Positions 17,904 to 25,931 of a stretch of DNA of 35,079 bases are shown here, piece by piece. Source of the DNA: Kiritimatiellia bacterium (GTDB taxonomy: Bacteria > Verrucomicrobiota > Kiritimatiellia > RFP12 > JAAYLN01). The position numbers and the translations under genes were made by a program. The notes below the pieces were generated by a model. The model was not told the DNA's origin, searched no databases, and saw only the letters and a list, made by a program, of their open reading frames with translations. The DNA is taken from contig JAQULY010000004.1 of the NCBI GenBank assembly GCA_028718445.1, positions 1 to 35,079 of the forward strand, in the 5' to 3' direction. Every line of letters starts with the position of its first letter. The stretch's first letter is position 1.

Positions 17904-19805
17904 TCAACGAAGAACAATAACTGTGCCCGCGGGCAGTATCTGCTCGGTCGTTACGCCAAACAGAGTCCAAGGAGTCCCGGACACATACGACATCTTGATG
18001 GCCAGTGACGTATTGAAGGCGGTAAAATCGTACTGAAGATAGTGCGCGGTTGCGCCGGCGTCAGCGTTGAGAGTCACGGTGCAGCCTGAATCCCCGTCAA
18101 AGAAGCTGATCGTGCCGTCGCGCGTGCCGTCATCGGTCCACGGCCTGTAGTAGAGGCGCGTGCTGTATTTCGTGTCCGGCGTCAATCCTCGCAGCAACAA
18201 CGTTGACGGTCCGTGGTTGTAGTACATGATGTTATTCAGCATCGCGCTGATGTTGCCGTCGGCATGCGTATTGCCGTTGCCGCCATTCGTGTAGAACGTG
18301 GCCGTTCCTGAACTCGTGTAGTATCGATACCCGGTCCCTGAAGGCGAATTCACCTTCGTAAAAGTGACGCCATTGATGAGCAGCGTCCCGGTCGTATCGC
18401 CAAAATCCAAGGCATGCGCGTAGACCTTGTGCGGGTTCAAGCCGACTGAGACGTCGGCATTGACCGCCGGAATATCCACAATCGAGAGCGCGGCCGGCTG
18501 TCCCGCGTAGATTTCCTCCGTGGTAACGCCGCAAAAGTGCCAAACGAGAGTGGACGCTTGCGCGACCACCGAAATCGTGACGGCATTTCCGGTTGCGGTG
18601 AATCGGTACTCCAAGAAGTGGGCGCCGGCGTCGGCCGACTGATTCACGGCGATGACTGTATTGGAGCCGTCGCCATTGAAGGTGAATGTCGAGGTGCGCT
18701 CGGCGGTGTCCCAACGCCGGTAGTAAATGCGCGTGCTGTATCGCTTGCCTGGCGTCAGTCCCGTAAGCGCGAGCACGGCCGGTGTCGTGGTGGAGGACGT
18801 ATTGTTGAAGAACATGCCCGTCAGCATGTTGCTCACGTTCCCGTCCGTGTACGTTGTCGAGTTGCCGGGATGAGCGTTGAATGTACCCGGACCCGTGAAT
18901 GAATATCCCGTGCCCGAAGCTGCGTTCACCCTGGTAAACGTCACGCCATTGATGTTCAGCGTTCCGGTGGCGTCGCCGAAGTCCAGCGCGTGCGTGTAGC
19001 TCTTGACCGGACTCAGGCCCGCCGAGGAGTCGGAATCGACCGGCGGAAGATCCACAATCGCAACCGTGGCCGGGGGAATATCGAGCGCTTCCTCCGTGGT
19101 GACGCCGAAAAAGAGCCAAACGTAGTTCGGCACGTGAGCGACGGCGGAGATCGTCACCTCACTTCCGCTGGCGGTGAACTTGTACGCCAGATAATGCGCG
19201 GCTGCATCGGCGCATTCATCCACATCGATAGTGGCGTCGGCGCCGTCGCCGTTGAAGGTGAACGTCGAAACACGGGGGTTGGCGTCCCACCGCCGATAGT
19301 AGATGCGCGTGCTGTATGGCTTGCCGGGAGTCAGCCCCGTCAGCGTGAGCACGGCCGGTGTCGTGGTGGACGGCGTATTGTTAAAGAACATGCCCGTCAG
19401 CATGTTGCTCACGTTTCCGTCCGTGTACGTCGTCGAGCTGCCGGCATGAGCGTTGAATGATCCCGGTCCCGTGAAGGAATACCCCGTGCCCGAAGCCGCG
19501 TTCACCCTGGTAAACGTCACGCCATTGATGTTCAGCGTTCCGGTGGCGTCGCCGAAATCCAACGCGTGCGTGTAGGTCTTGAAGGAGGTCAGACCGGATG
19601 CGGCATCCGACCCTGTCGCCGGGATATTCCCTACCGAGACGGTTCCGGCTGTGGCGGCACCGCTCAACGCGAATGCGACCATGAGAACGGCGACGTCTCG
19701 GCGACGCCTGGAATGCCGATCATGGTTCAAGCGGAGACCTCCCGCGTTTGAGAAGTCGTTGTTGCGCTGGTCCAGCTCGTTGTCAACCTCGCTCCGGTTG
19801 CTCAT
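17904..19805 (-). CDS. exported three-repeat protein with C-terminal LPxGTVIxLR tail
   Basis: I chose ATG 19805 because AGAGGAG lies six bases upstream; the frame is open 25 codons further, without a better site. The product is 633 residues. A long polar N-region with RRRR precedes a hydrophobic core (VAVLMVAFALSGAATAG). The rest is three tandem units of exactly 192 residues, each with THALDFGDxTGTLxINGVTF, a TDGNxSxML block, LTPxxxYSTRxYYRxW and a closing GVTTEE or GVTTEQ. The units are predicted beta-rich and could be carbohydrate-binding, but I do not recognise the family. The C-terminus, LPAGTVIVLR, matches that of the exported protein at 22514. It is the first structural gene after its regulator (64 bp) and probably sits on the cell surface. 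Confidence 0.83.
   Translation of the reverse strand: MSNRSEVDNELDQRNNDFSNAGGLRLNHDRHSRRRRDVAVLMVAFALSGAATAGTVSVGNIPATGSDAASGLTSFKTYTHALDFGDATGTLNINGVTFTRVNAASGTGYSFTGPGSFNAHAGSSTTYTDGNVSNMLTGMFFNNTPSTTTPAVLTLTGLTPGKPYSTRIYYRRWDANPRVSTFTFNGDGADATIDVDECADAAAHYLAYKFTASGSEVTISAVAHVPNYVWLFFGVTTEEALDIPPATVAIVDLPPVDSDSSAGLSPVKSYTHALDFGDATGTLNINGVTFTRVNAASGTGYSFTGPGTFNAHPGNSTTYTDGNVSNMLTGMFFNNTSSTTTPAVLALTGLTPGKRYSTRIYYRRWDTAERTSTFTFNGDGSNTVIAVNQSADAGAHFLEYRFTATGNAVTISVVAQASTLVWHFCGVTTEEIYAGQPAALSIVDIPAVNADVSVGLNPHKVYAHALDFGDTTGTLLINGVTFTKVNSPSGTGYRYYTSSGTATFYTNGGNGNTHADGNISAMLNNIMYYNHGPSTLLLRGLTPDTKYSTRLYYRPWTDDGTRDGTISFFDGDSGCTVTLNADAGATAHYLQYDFTAFNTSLAIKMSYVSGTPWTLFGVTTEQILPAGTVIVLR
17913..19640 (-). 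repeat. three in-frame 576-bp repeats inside the exported repeat protein
   Basis: Units run 19640-19065, 19064-18489 and 18488-17913, reading on the minus strand. The motif TTCACC recurs at 19501, 18925 and 18349, exactly 576 bp apart each time. The first two units are nearly identical over long stretches (for example around 18910-18985 against 19486-19561). The third is clearly more diverged, so the first two arose from a recent duplication or are kept alike by gene conversion. Confidence 0.85.
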
Positions 19806-19869
19806 AGTTCGCTCCTCTCGTTTTCCCTTGTCCTCGACCCACCCGTTGTACGGCAGGCAATATGCATCC

Positions 19870-21018
19870 TCATACCACACTCGTTTCCACCGCCACGCCC
19901 GGTGGCGCCGGCACCCCCGGTGCTCCGTCGTGAAGCACCAGGGGGCAGGTCAGCACGGCGCTGGCGATTTCCCGGCTCCGCGACTGAATCCGCTCCAGCA
20001 ACATCTCCGTCGCCAGTTCGCCGACGCGGACAAAGTCCGGCCGCGTGGACGGCAACGGCTCCGTCAGCACGGCGTTCTGGAGATCGTCGAAACCCGCCAC
20101 TGCGATCTGCTCCGGCACGCGGACCCCGCGCGAACGCAGGTACGCCACGCTGAGTTGCGCGTAGCGATCATGAAAGACAATCAAGGCGTCCGGTGGCAAC
20201 GGCTGCGCCAGCATACGGTCCAGGGCCGACCGGCAGCTCAAGTCGCCTTGCCGTCCTTCCAGTAGGCGCATCCGCTCGATCTGCGGGGCCAGGCCGGCTT
20301 CTTCCATGGCCTGACGATAGCCGATCACACGGTCATCCACGGAGCGGTGCAGAAGCTCATCCTCAGTCTTGAGGAACACAATCCTCGGGCGTTGGCGGGC
20401 CAGCAGGTGGCGAGTCATCTCCCGTCCGGCCGAGACGTTGTCCACGACTACGTGCGGACGCTGCATGGTGGGTTGGTAGAGGTCGGTCACCACAATCGGG
20501 TAGTCGTGTAATTCCGTGCACAGATACTCGGTCGCGTCCCGGCGTCGCGGGCCGGGGTACAGCACGACGCCCTGAACGCCACGGTCGCGCATGGCTTCCA
20601 GATGCGCTCGCTCCTTCGCCATGTCCCAGTGGGTGCTCGCCACTTCGACTACGCAACCGACGCGGTTCGCCGCCTGTTCGACGCCCTCGAAGACCCGATG
20701 GCAGATCGTGTGCGCCAGACTGTGAACCACGAAACCGATTCGGCCCTGCGACCGCCTGCGGCGCGGCCGCGGCGTGTTGGAGAGCGCCGCAACATAAATG
20801 CCGCTGCCCTGGCGCTTGGTCACCCATCCGTCGGCGGCCAGCAACGACACAGCGCGCACGACAGTGTTACAGCTGACCTGATATCGCTGCGCCAGTTTCA
20901 TGACTACCGGCAACTTGGCGCCAACCGCCGTCGGTCGACGGACCCAGAAGTCGTCGAACATACGCTCACAGAGCAGCTGATAGGGCGCCTTGGCGCCAGA
21001 TAAAGTATTTGAGTGCAT
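19870..21018 (-). CDS. GntR-type winged-helix/LacI-type sensor transcription regulator (minus operon)
   Basis: The ATG at 21018 gives 382 residues. A TTG further upstream (21063) is rejected because it is the first codon-length of the -35 box. Residues 1-80 are a GntR winged helix (LPVVMKLAQRYQVSCNTVVRAV, then a wing ending RQGSGIYV). Residues about 90-370 are a LacI/periplasmic-binding-type sensor domain (IGFVVHSL, GVVLYPGPRR, VVTDLYQP, PEQIAVAGFDDLQNAV). This fusion is typical of AraR-like sugar-responsive repressors. It is the first gene of the minus-strand operon and probably controls it together with itself. Direct repeats cover its transcription and translation starts. The effector is likely a mono- or oligosaccharide, but this cannot be read from the sequence. 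Confidence 0.9.
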   Translation of the reverse strand: MHSNTLSGAKAPYQLLCERMFDDFWVRRPTAVGAKLPVVMKLAQRYQVSCNTVVRAVSLLAADGWVTKRQGSGIYVAALSNTPRPRRRRSQGRIGFVVHSLAHTICHRVFEGVEQAANRVGCVVEVASTHWDMAKERAHLEAMRDRGVQGVVLYPGPRRRDATEYLCTELHDYPIVVTDLYQPTMQRPHVVVDNVSAGREMTRHLLARQRPRIVFLKTEDELLHRSVDDRVIGYRQAMEEAGLAPQIERMRLLEGRQGDLSCRSALDRMLAQPLPPDALIVFHDRYAQLSVAYLRSRGVRVPEQIAVAGFDDLQNAVLTEPLPSTRPDFVRVGELATEMLLERIQSRSREIASAVLTCPLVLHDGAPGVPAPPGVAVETSVV

Positions 21019-21033
21019 TTGAAGTATTTGAGT
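21003..21033 (-). promoter_or_regulatory. 12-bp direct repeats over the minus-strand transcription and translation start
   Basis: AAGTATTTGAGT occurs at 21003-21014 and 21022-21033 (plus-strand reading), a 19-bp period or nearly two helical turns. The repeats flank the ATG at 21016-21018 and lie just downstream of the -10 box. This is the expected place for an autoregulatory operator. Confidence 0.6.
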
Positions 21034-21034
21034 T

Positions 21035-21063
21035 ACTATAGCAGGGAGTTGCCTCCCTGTCAA
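21035..21063 (-). promoter_or_regulatory. sigma70-type promoter of the minus-strand operon
   Basis: On the minus strand, a perfect TTGACA (-35, 21063-21058) is separated by 17 bp from TATAGT (-10, 21040-21035). The predicted start is near 21028, leaving a leader of only about 10 bases before ATG 21018 and no ribosome-binding site. The mRNA may be translated as a near-leaderless message. Confidence 0.75.
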
Positions 21064-21071
21064 GTGCCCAA

Positions 21072-21118
21072 CCTAGAAAGAACAGTTCGGGCGCTCTTCG
21101 CGTGCCCGAACTGTTCTT
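21072..21118. repeat. 15-bp-stem hairpin between the divergent promoters
   Basis: AAGAACAGTTCGGGC (21078-21092) pairs perfectly with 21104-21118 around an 11-base loop. It begins with CCTAGAAAGAACAGTTC, matched with one difference at 34497-34513, where another hairpin follows. Read on the minus strand, the stem is followed by TTTCTAGG. It could insulate the two promoters or be a dispersed repeat. Confidence 0.7.
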
Positions 21119-21283
21119 GTGTTTGGCTGCCGCCCACCTACGGGGTGAGATGCAGCAACGTCTGATGCCCCTGCACGACCGGACGCAGTGGCTTTTCTCC
21201 AATCTGATGCCAGCGCTTCCCGAAAGCGTCGCGTATACGCAACCGCCCGCAACCGCCTGTCCTGCAGGTTCCAGTTCCGGCCC

Positions 21284-21312
21284 TTGACAACTCGATTATA
21301 ATGTATTATTCT
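21284..21312 (+). promoter_or_regulatory. sigma70-type promoter of the plus-strand operon
   Basis: A perfect TTGACA (21284-21289) stands 17 bp from TATTCT (21307-21312). The predicted start is near 21319, about 15 bases before the ATG at 21335. No clear ribosome-binding site fits between them. The -10 lies inside the left arm of the palindrome at 21305-21336. Confidence 0.7.
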
Positions 21313-21336
21313 GCTTTCCGTACGAAGCAGAATAAT
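21305..21336. promoter_or_regulatory. perfect 12-bp inverted repeat spanning the -10 box and start codon (candidate operator)
   Basis: ATTATTCTGCTT (21305-21316) and AAGCAGAATAAT (21325-21336) are perfect inverted arms around an eight-base centre. The left arm contains the -10 box and the right arm ends within the ATG of the regulator. A protein bound here would block RNA polymerase, so autorepression is the simplest reading. Confidence 0.7.
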
Positions 21337-22432
21337 GACTCTTGAACTGAAAATCGAGACAGCGGAACCGGTTCATCGGCAGATCGAGCTCTTTCTTCGG
21401 CAGAAGCTGGCGAAGGGAGAGTTGCCGCCCGGGACACGCCTGCCGCCGACGGGGGAGCTGGCTCGCCTGTGGCGGGTGGATCGCAGCGCGATTCAGCGGG
21501 CGGTCGCCCCTCTGGTCGCACAGGGCTACATCGAGCGCCGGCCCCGTCGCGGCACCTTCGTCAGCCACGGCGCGCACAACGCGCACATCGCCTTGCTTTT
21601 CGGACCGTCCCTGGCGGATGAGTCGGCCCATTTCTACCGCGCCGTAAAGAAGGCTATGTGCGAGGAGGCGCGCGACTACAAGTGGGTCTGTCGGGTGTAC
21701 GATGGCATCAATCCGACAACGGCGGCCGATGGAACCGGCAAAGAGGAGATGCTGGACCATCTGAAGCGAGACATTCAGAACTACGGTTTCAAAGGATTGG
21801 CTTACGTTGGCCTGCGGACGGACCTGGTTCCCATGTTGGAACGCGAGTGCAGACTGCCGATCGTCGGGGACAACGAGGCCGGGCACTACGACATCAAGCG
21901 TTTTGTTGAGGACAGCGTGGCATGCCTGGCCCAGCACGGGTGCCGGAGGCTGGTTTTCATTCCTGGCATCAGGATGACAGACCAACCTTCGTGGACGCCC
22001 ACGTCGGTTGTGCTGCAAGACGAAGCCGGTGCGCTTGGGTTGCCGCCAATCGAGGCGGTTACCTTTCCGGCCCTCGCAAGCGTGACGGGAAACGAAGCTG
22101 AAATTCAGCGCCAAATGATGAGGCGGATCGGGGATTGGCGGGCGCGTTCGGACGGAATGCCGGACGGCGCGATTGTGGTCGACGATATCATGATGCGGGC
22201 CGTGGCCCTGGCGCTGCTGGCCACGGGCGTGAAAGTCCCGGAGGATCTCAGGGTTGTTACTCTCGCCACGGATGGGGTGCGTCTGCACTATGGCGTGCCC
22301 GTAACGCGGTACGAATTCCATGTTGGCGATCGCGTGAAGGCGCAGATCAGGCTGTTGTGGAAGCGAATCCTGAACGACTCCCTTCCTCCCGAACCTCTGA
22401 TGTGGCCGGGACATCTTCTGGAGAGTGAATGA
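21335..22432 (+). CDS. GntR-type winged-helix/LacI-type sensor transcription regulator (plus operon)
   Basis: The ATG at 21335 gives 365 residues and sits directly after the predicted promoter. Residues 1-75 are a GntR winged helix (VHRQIELFLRQKLAKGELPP, GTRLPPTGELARLWRV, then a wing ending RRGTFVS). Residues about 85-360 form a LacI-type sugar-sensing domain (HIALLFGPSLADES, LAYVGLRTD, PDGAIVVDDIMM, VPEDLRVVTLATDG). It is a counterpart, but not a close copy, of the divergent regulator at 19870-21018. It is followed by three plus-strand genes at 81, 77 and 20 bp spacing and probably represses them and itself through the palindrome over its start. Confidence 0.9.
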   Translation: MTLELKIETAEPVHRQIELFLRQKLAKGELPPGTRLPPTGELARLWRVDRSAIQRAVAPLVAQGYIERRPRRGTFVSHGAHNAHIALLFGPSLADESAHFYRAVKKAMCEEARDYKWVCRVYDGINPTTAADGTGKEEMLDHLKRDIQNYGFKGLAYVGLRTDLVPMLERECRLPIVGDNEAGHYDIKRFVEDSVACLAQHGCRRLVFIPGIRMTDQPSWTPTSVVLQDEAGALGLPPIEAVTFPALASVTGNEAEIQRQMMRRIGDWRARSDGMPDGAIVVDDIMMRAVALALLATGVKVPEDLRVVTLATDGVRLHYGVPVTRYEFHVGDRVKAQIRLLWKRILNDSLPPEPLMWPGHLLESE

Positions 22433-22513
22433 CGGGTATTGGCGTGAAGAGCACTTCCATGGATGTTCGTTGGCCGGACAATGAATCCACCAAACAGGAG
22501 AAGGAGGCAGCAT

Positions 22514-23980
22514 ATGAAAACGCCAACCGTTCCCCGAAGGTTGTTCGCCCTTGCTGGGCAGGACGGCGTGTCGCGCCGGCTCGGTCTGGCGGCCGTGGCG
22601 GCATGGGCGTTGGCAGGTCCGACTCGGGCCGCCGAACGGACATTCACAGCCAACAACGCCGACTTCCACACGCCGGCCAATTGGAGTGACAGCGCCGTGC
22701 CCGGCGTGGGAGACACCGGCATCATTGCCGGGGTCGAAGGAACCACACGGACAGCCCGGTTCCGCTCCAATCTGCCTGCCACGCCGGATGCCATCCGGAT
22801 ACAACCCTACGGTGTGCTGCAGCTCTATGACGCCCATATGGCCAACGAACACAATCTCGTTGTGGAGGGCGGTCGCTTCAGCACCAGGTACAACTACAAT
22901 TCGTTCAGCACGGTTTCGTTGTGTTCGACTTCTTATTTTTCGTCTGCGTCCGGTTACACCCTAGGTCTCTACGGGGTCGTTAAGGATGCCGTCGGAAGCA
23001 AAGGGACGATGATCGTTGATGCCGGGAATGTCGCGGTGGGTGGTACCAGCGTCACGAATGCCTACAGCGGCGGCACGCAGATCGGGAGTGGTGCGAAACT
23101 CAATGTCTACAAGGGAGCTAACGGATCCAGCGTGCTGGGCTCGGGGCCGATCGAGCTGTTGCCGGGCGGGACACTTTCCTTTGGCTACAACGGGGACGTC
23201 TTCATCACCAACGAGATCGTGATCAGCGGCGCCAGACTACAAGGCGCGAATAACGACCTTTACGGTCCGAATATACGAGTCAATGGCTATGCGGACTTGA
23301 ATACCGACAAAGCGATGGCGGAGTGTGACGCCGTCTTCCGGGATTACGATGCGACACACCCCGGTCGTTTGATCAAAACGGGAAGCGGCACATGGCGGGT
23401 GAAGTCCGTGAGCAGCACCTACAGCGGCGGCACGCGTGTCCAGAGCGGAACGCTGGTGTTGGCGTCCTCCGCTACCGGGAGCATGCCCGACACGGGCATG
23501 ATTCAGACGGACACCGGCGCCACCATGGACTTCAACGGCCAAAGCGACACCATCGGAGGCCTATCCGGCGACGGAACGAATTCTCTGGGCAGCGGCGCCG
23601 CGATCGTCATATGCGCAGAGGGTGTTGCGCCGGGAACCAACGGGACGAACGCGGCCACGCTGACGCTGACCGGTTCCGGACGACTGACCCTGGGGGCCGC
23701 GGCCGAAAGCGTCTTTCGCGTGCGCTCGACGTCGGATCATGACCAGGTGCGGTTCACCGACGCCGCCAATCTCACGCTGGATGGCGAAGTCCGGATCGAG
23801 ACGCTGGGCGCCAGACCGGAAGCCGGCGAGTACGTGCTTTTCGATCTGGCGAGCGGTGCAGCCGACGGCGCATTCCTCGGGATCACGACGCCGAACGGAT
23901 GGAACGGCAGCGTTATCATACGAGATGGCGACGTCATTCTGCGCTTGTTGCCGAACGGCACGGTAATCATGTTGCGCTAA
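22514..23980 (+). CDS. exported autotransporter-type beta-strand-repeat protein with C-terminal LPxGTVIxLR tail
   Basis: ATG 22514 follows a strong AGGAGAAGGAGG site, so the longer in-frame start upstream is not needed. The product is 488 residues. A signal peptide with a long N-region (core LGLAAVAAWALAG, cut near TRA) leads to a beta-rich body. FTANNADFHTPANWSDSAVP at the mature start is typical of surface proteins with beta-strand repeats. LIKTGSGTWRV followed by TYSGGTRVQSGTLVL is the autotransporter-associated beta-strand repeat (PATR). No beta-barrel translocator follows; the protein ends LPNGTVIMLR, shared with the product of 17904-19805. It probably serves as a surface adhesin or scaffold made with the enzymes downstream. 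Confidence 0.85.
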   Translation: MKTPTVPRRLFALAGQDGVSRRLGLAAVAAWALAGPTRAAERTFTANNADFHTPANWSDSAVPGVGDTGIIAGVEGTTRTARFRSNLPATPDAIRIQPYGVLQLYDAHMANEHNLVVEGGRFSTRYNYNSFSTVSLCSTSYFSSASGYTLGLYGVVKDAVGSKGTMIVDAGNVAVGGTSVTNAYSGGTQIGSGAKLNVYKGANGSSVLGSGPIELLPGGTLSFGYNGDVFITNEIVISGARLQGANNDLYGPNIRVNGYADLNTDKAMAECDAVFRDYDATHPGRLIKTGSGTWRVKSVSSTYSGGTRVQSGTLVLASSATGSMPDTGMIQTDTGATMDFNGQSDTIGGLSGDGTNSLGSGAAIVICAEGVAPGTNGTNAATLTLTGSGRLTLGAAAESVFRVRSTSDHDQVRFTDAANLTLDGEVRIETLGARPEAGEYVLFDLASGAADGAFLGITTPNGWNGSVIIRDGDVILRLLPNGTVIMLR

Positions 23981-24057
23981 TTGGAGACAACCGCTTGGGG
24001 CGAAGCCCCTGCAGTGGGATTCTGGCCTGACCACAAGACGACCTAAGGGAGACGTCC

Positions 24058-25911
24058 ATGTCCCTGGAAATATCGAAAGACCCGAACGCCCGCGCGACAA
24101 TGTGCCGGCACTTTCCCTACGAATTAGTTTGGCGGCCTGAAAGGCGATATGTCGCCGGCGCGCAGATCGAATTGCGCAGCCACAAATTGAGGGCTTTCCT
24201 GGAGTGGAAATACGTCGGGATGGAAATCGAGGGTGCTGACATCACTTTTCGCTGGCGAACATGGCAAACGCCGGGCGAATTACGCCTGAATCCGAACCGC
24301 GTGCTCTGTCGGGCCAAACTGCACTATGGCATACCGCAAGGCCGGCCGCTTCGGATTCGCCTGACCGCCATTCCTCCAATGTGGTCCGGCGTCGACAACG
24401 TCATTTCCATCTGGACGATTGACGTGAACACGGATCCGGACCCCAATGCCCCGCAATTGGACGCTGTAAAAGAATCTGGGAGCGAGTGTTTGCTGAGGGT
24501 GAAAGCCGCCGCGGTCGAACGGCTGTCGATCTATTCCAGGCCGATGGCCGGTGCGGACGGCAAGGTCCGCACTCTGCTGGTGCCTGAAGACCGCTTCGGC
24601 AACCCTTCCTCTTTCACAAGACCAGTAAATGCAACACTGACCTGGATGAATAGACGTTGGTCCCAATCCCTTGAGAGCACAACGGTTGTCAGTTTGCCCG
24701 AACCCGCCGATATCGGCCGTTTGCAGGTAACAATTCCCGTCGAACAACTGAGCAGGGAGGACAATGTGACCAATGGCAATCGTGTTGGCGACAACATTGT
24801 CCTTCGCGGCAATCCCGTTTGGCGAAATGGACCTGACGGTTTACGACCGGCCTTTGGCGAATTTCATTGGCATACCGATTTTTCCGGCGATGGCCAGCGA
24901 TCCATTCATGAAGCCCTTCGCTGCGCACGGGATGAACTGAATATGGACTTTGCGGCGCCGAGCGACCATAACACGCGGGGCCAAAACTGGAACGACACGG
25001 TAACGGCAGTGGAGACGTTCGCAAAAGAGGGCGAGTTTGCCACGTTCTTCGGCTGGGAAAATTCCAGCGACCGCGGCCATGAGAATTACTACTTCACCGA
25101 TCCCGGCCATGCCCTGATTTGCGGTGGTGCGGCGGGGATTGTTGGCGCTCGCGTTGAGGATTGTGAGGGAAAGTTGAAAGCGCTCTATCAGACGCATGAC
25201 TTTCTGGTCATACCGCATCACACGAATACCGAGGCGGAAACGCGCCGCATCAAGGACGATGCTCCAGTGTGGCATCCCTATCCATGGCACGCCCCCGTCG
25301 AACATGTCCGCATGGCGGAAATCATGCAGATTCGCGGCAATCAGGAGCAGAACCTTTACGATGACGTGTGGCGCGGGTGGCATCAGAACAATCAGGCTTC
25401 CCTGCAGGACGCACTGGCCCGCGGCTACAAGGTCGGATTCACAGGCGGAACCGACAACCATTGCGGCTGGCCGGGACGGGCCTATGCAATCCAGGAAGGC
25501 ACGGGCACTCTTAACCCGAAAAGCGTGATTCTGACCGGATTGTGGACCGAGCAGATCGAGCGTCATTCAATTTATGACAGTCTGAAAGCGCGCCGAAGCT
25601 GGGCGGTGTGGGACACGCGGGCTTTGGTCGTTTTCAGGATCAATGGCGCAATCTCCGGTAGCGAAATAGCGGTAGGTCGCACAACGCAAATCGCGGCATA
25701 TCTGAAAGTGAGCGCGGAAGATTCTCTGCAGGTCGTTGAAATTGTATCGGATGGCAACGTTGTCTGGTCTGCCCAATCCGTTTCCTTGGATATGGAGACA
25801 ACCATAGAGTTGCCGCCCGCGGAGAAGAACACCTATTTCTATCTGCGGGCGTTGCAGCGCGATGGCGGAATCATATATGCCAGTCCGGTGTTTGTGAATG
25901 TGACCACTTAG
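24058..25911 (+). CDS. PHP/DUF3604-like putative metal-dependent hydrolase
   Basis: ATG 24058 has AGGGAG upstream. The product is 617 residues without an evident signal peptide. Residues 1-255 look beta-rich. From residue 266 a PHP-like metal site is visible: FGEFHWHTD (H270, H272), APSDHN (D303, H304), IPHHT (H387, H388) and GGTDNH (D466, H468). This pattern fits DUF3604-type proteins, which are related to the PHP phosphoesterase fold. The last 80 residues look like a beta-sandwich. It lies between two genes for exported proteins in an apparently sugar-regulated operon. The reaction is unknown; a phosphodiester, sulfate or lactone bond are options, without evidence for any one. Confidence 0.8.
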   Translation: MSLEISKDPNARATMCRHFPYELVWRPERRYVAGAQIELRSHKLRAFLEWKYVGMEIEGADITFRWRTWQTPGELRLNPNRVLCRAKLHYGIPQGRPLRIRLTAIPPMWSGVDNVISIWTIDVNTDPDPNAPQLDAVKESGSECLLRVKAAAVERLSIYSRPMAGADGKVRTLLVPEDRFGNPSSFTRPVNATLTWMNRRWSQSLESTTVVSLPEPADIGRLQVTIPVEQLSREDNVTNGNRVGDNIVLRGNPVWRNGPDGLRPAFGEFHWHTDFSGDGQRSIHEALRCARDELNMDFAAPSDHNTRGQNWNDTVTAVETFAKEGEFATFFGWENSSDRGHENYYFTDPGHALICGGAAGIVGARVEDCEGKLKALYQTHDFLVIPHHTNTEAETRRIKDDAPVWHPYPWHAPVEHVRMAEIMQIRGNQEQNLYDDVWRGWHQNNQASLQDALARGYKVGFTGGTDNHCGWPGRAYAIQEGTGTLNPKSVILTGLWTEQIERHSIYDSLKARRSWAVWDTRALVVFRINGAISGSEIAVGRTTQIAAYLKVSAEDSLQVVEIVSDGNVVWSAQSVSLDMETTIELPPAEKNTYFYLRALQRDGGIIYASPVFVNVTT

Positions 25912-25931
25912 CTGACTTGAGATCGGGTACC

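Noticed and set aside
21061-21063. TTG as start codon of the minus-arm regulator
   Set aside because: These bases begin the TTGACA -35 box, so the codon would lie upstream of the transcript; ATG 21018 is used.
21072-21118. Intrinsic terminator
   Set aside because: It lies between divergent promoters, with no gene ending there and no proper T-run; kept as a repeat or insulator.
21296-22852. Minus-strand open frame of 518 codons through the plus-arm regulator
   Set aside because: It would read through the promoter and the regulator, whose domains are clear on the plus strand.
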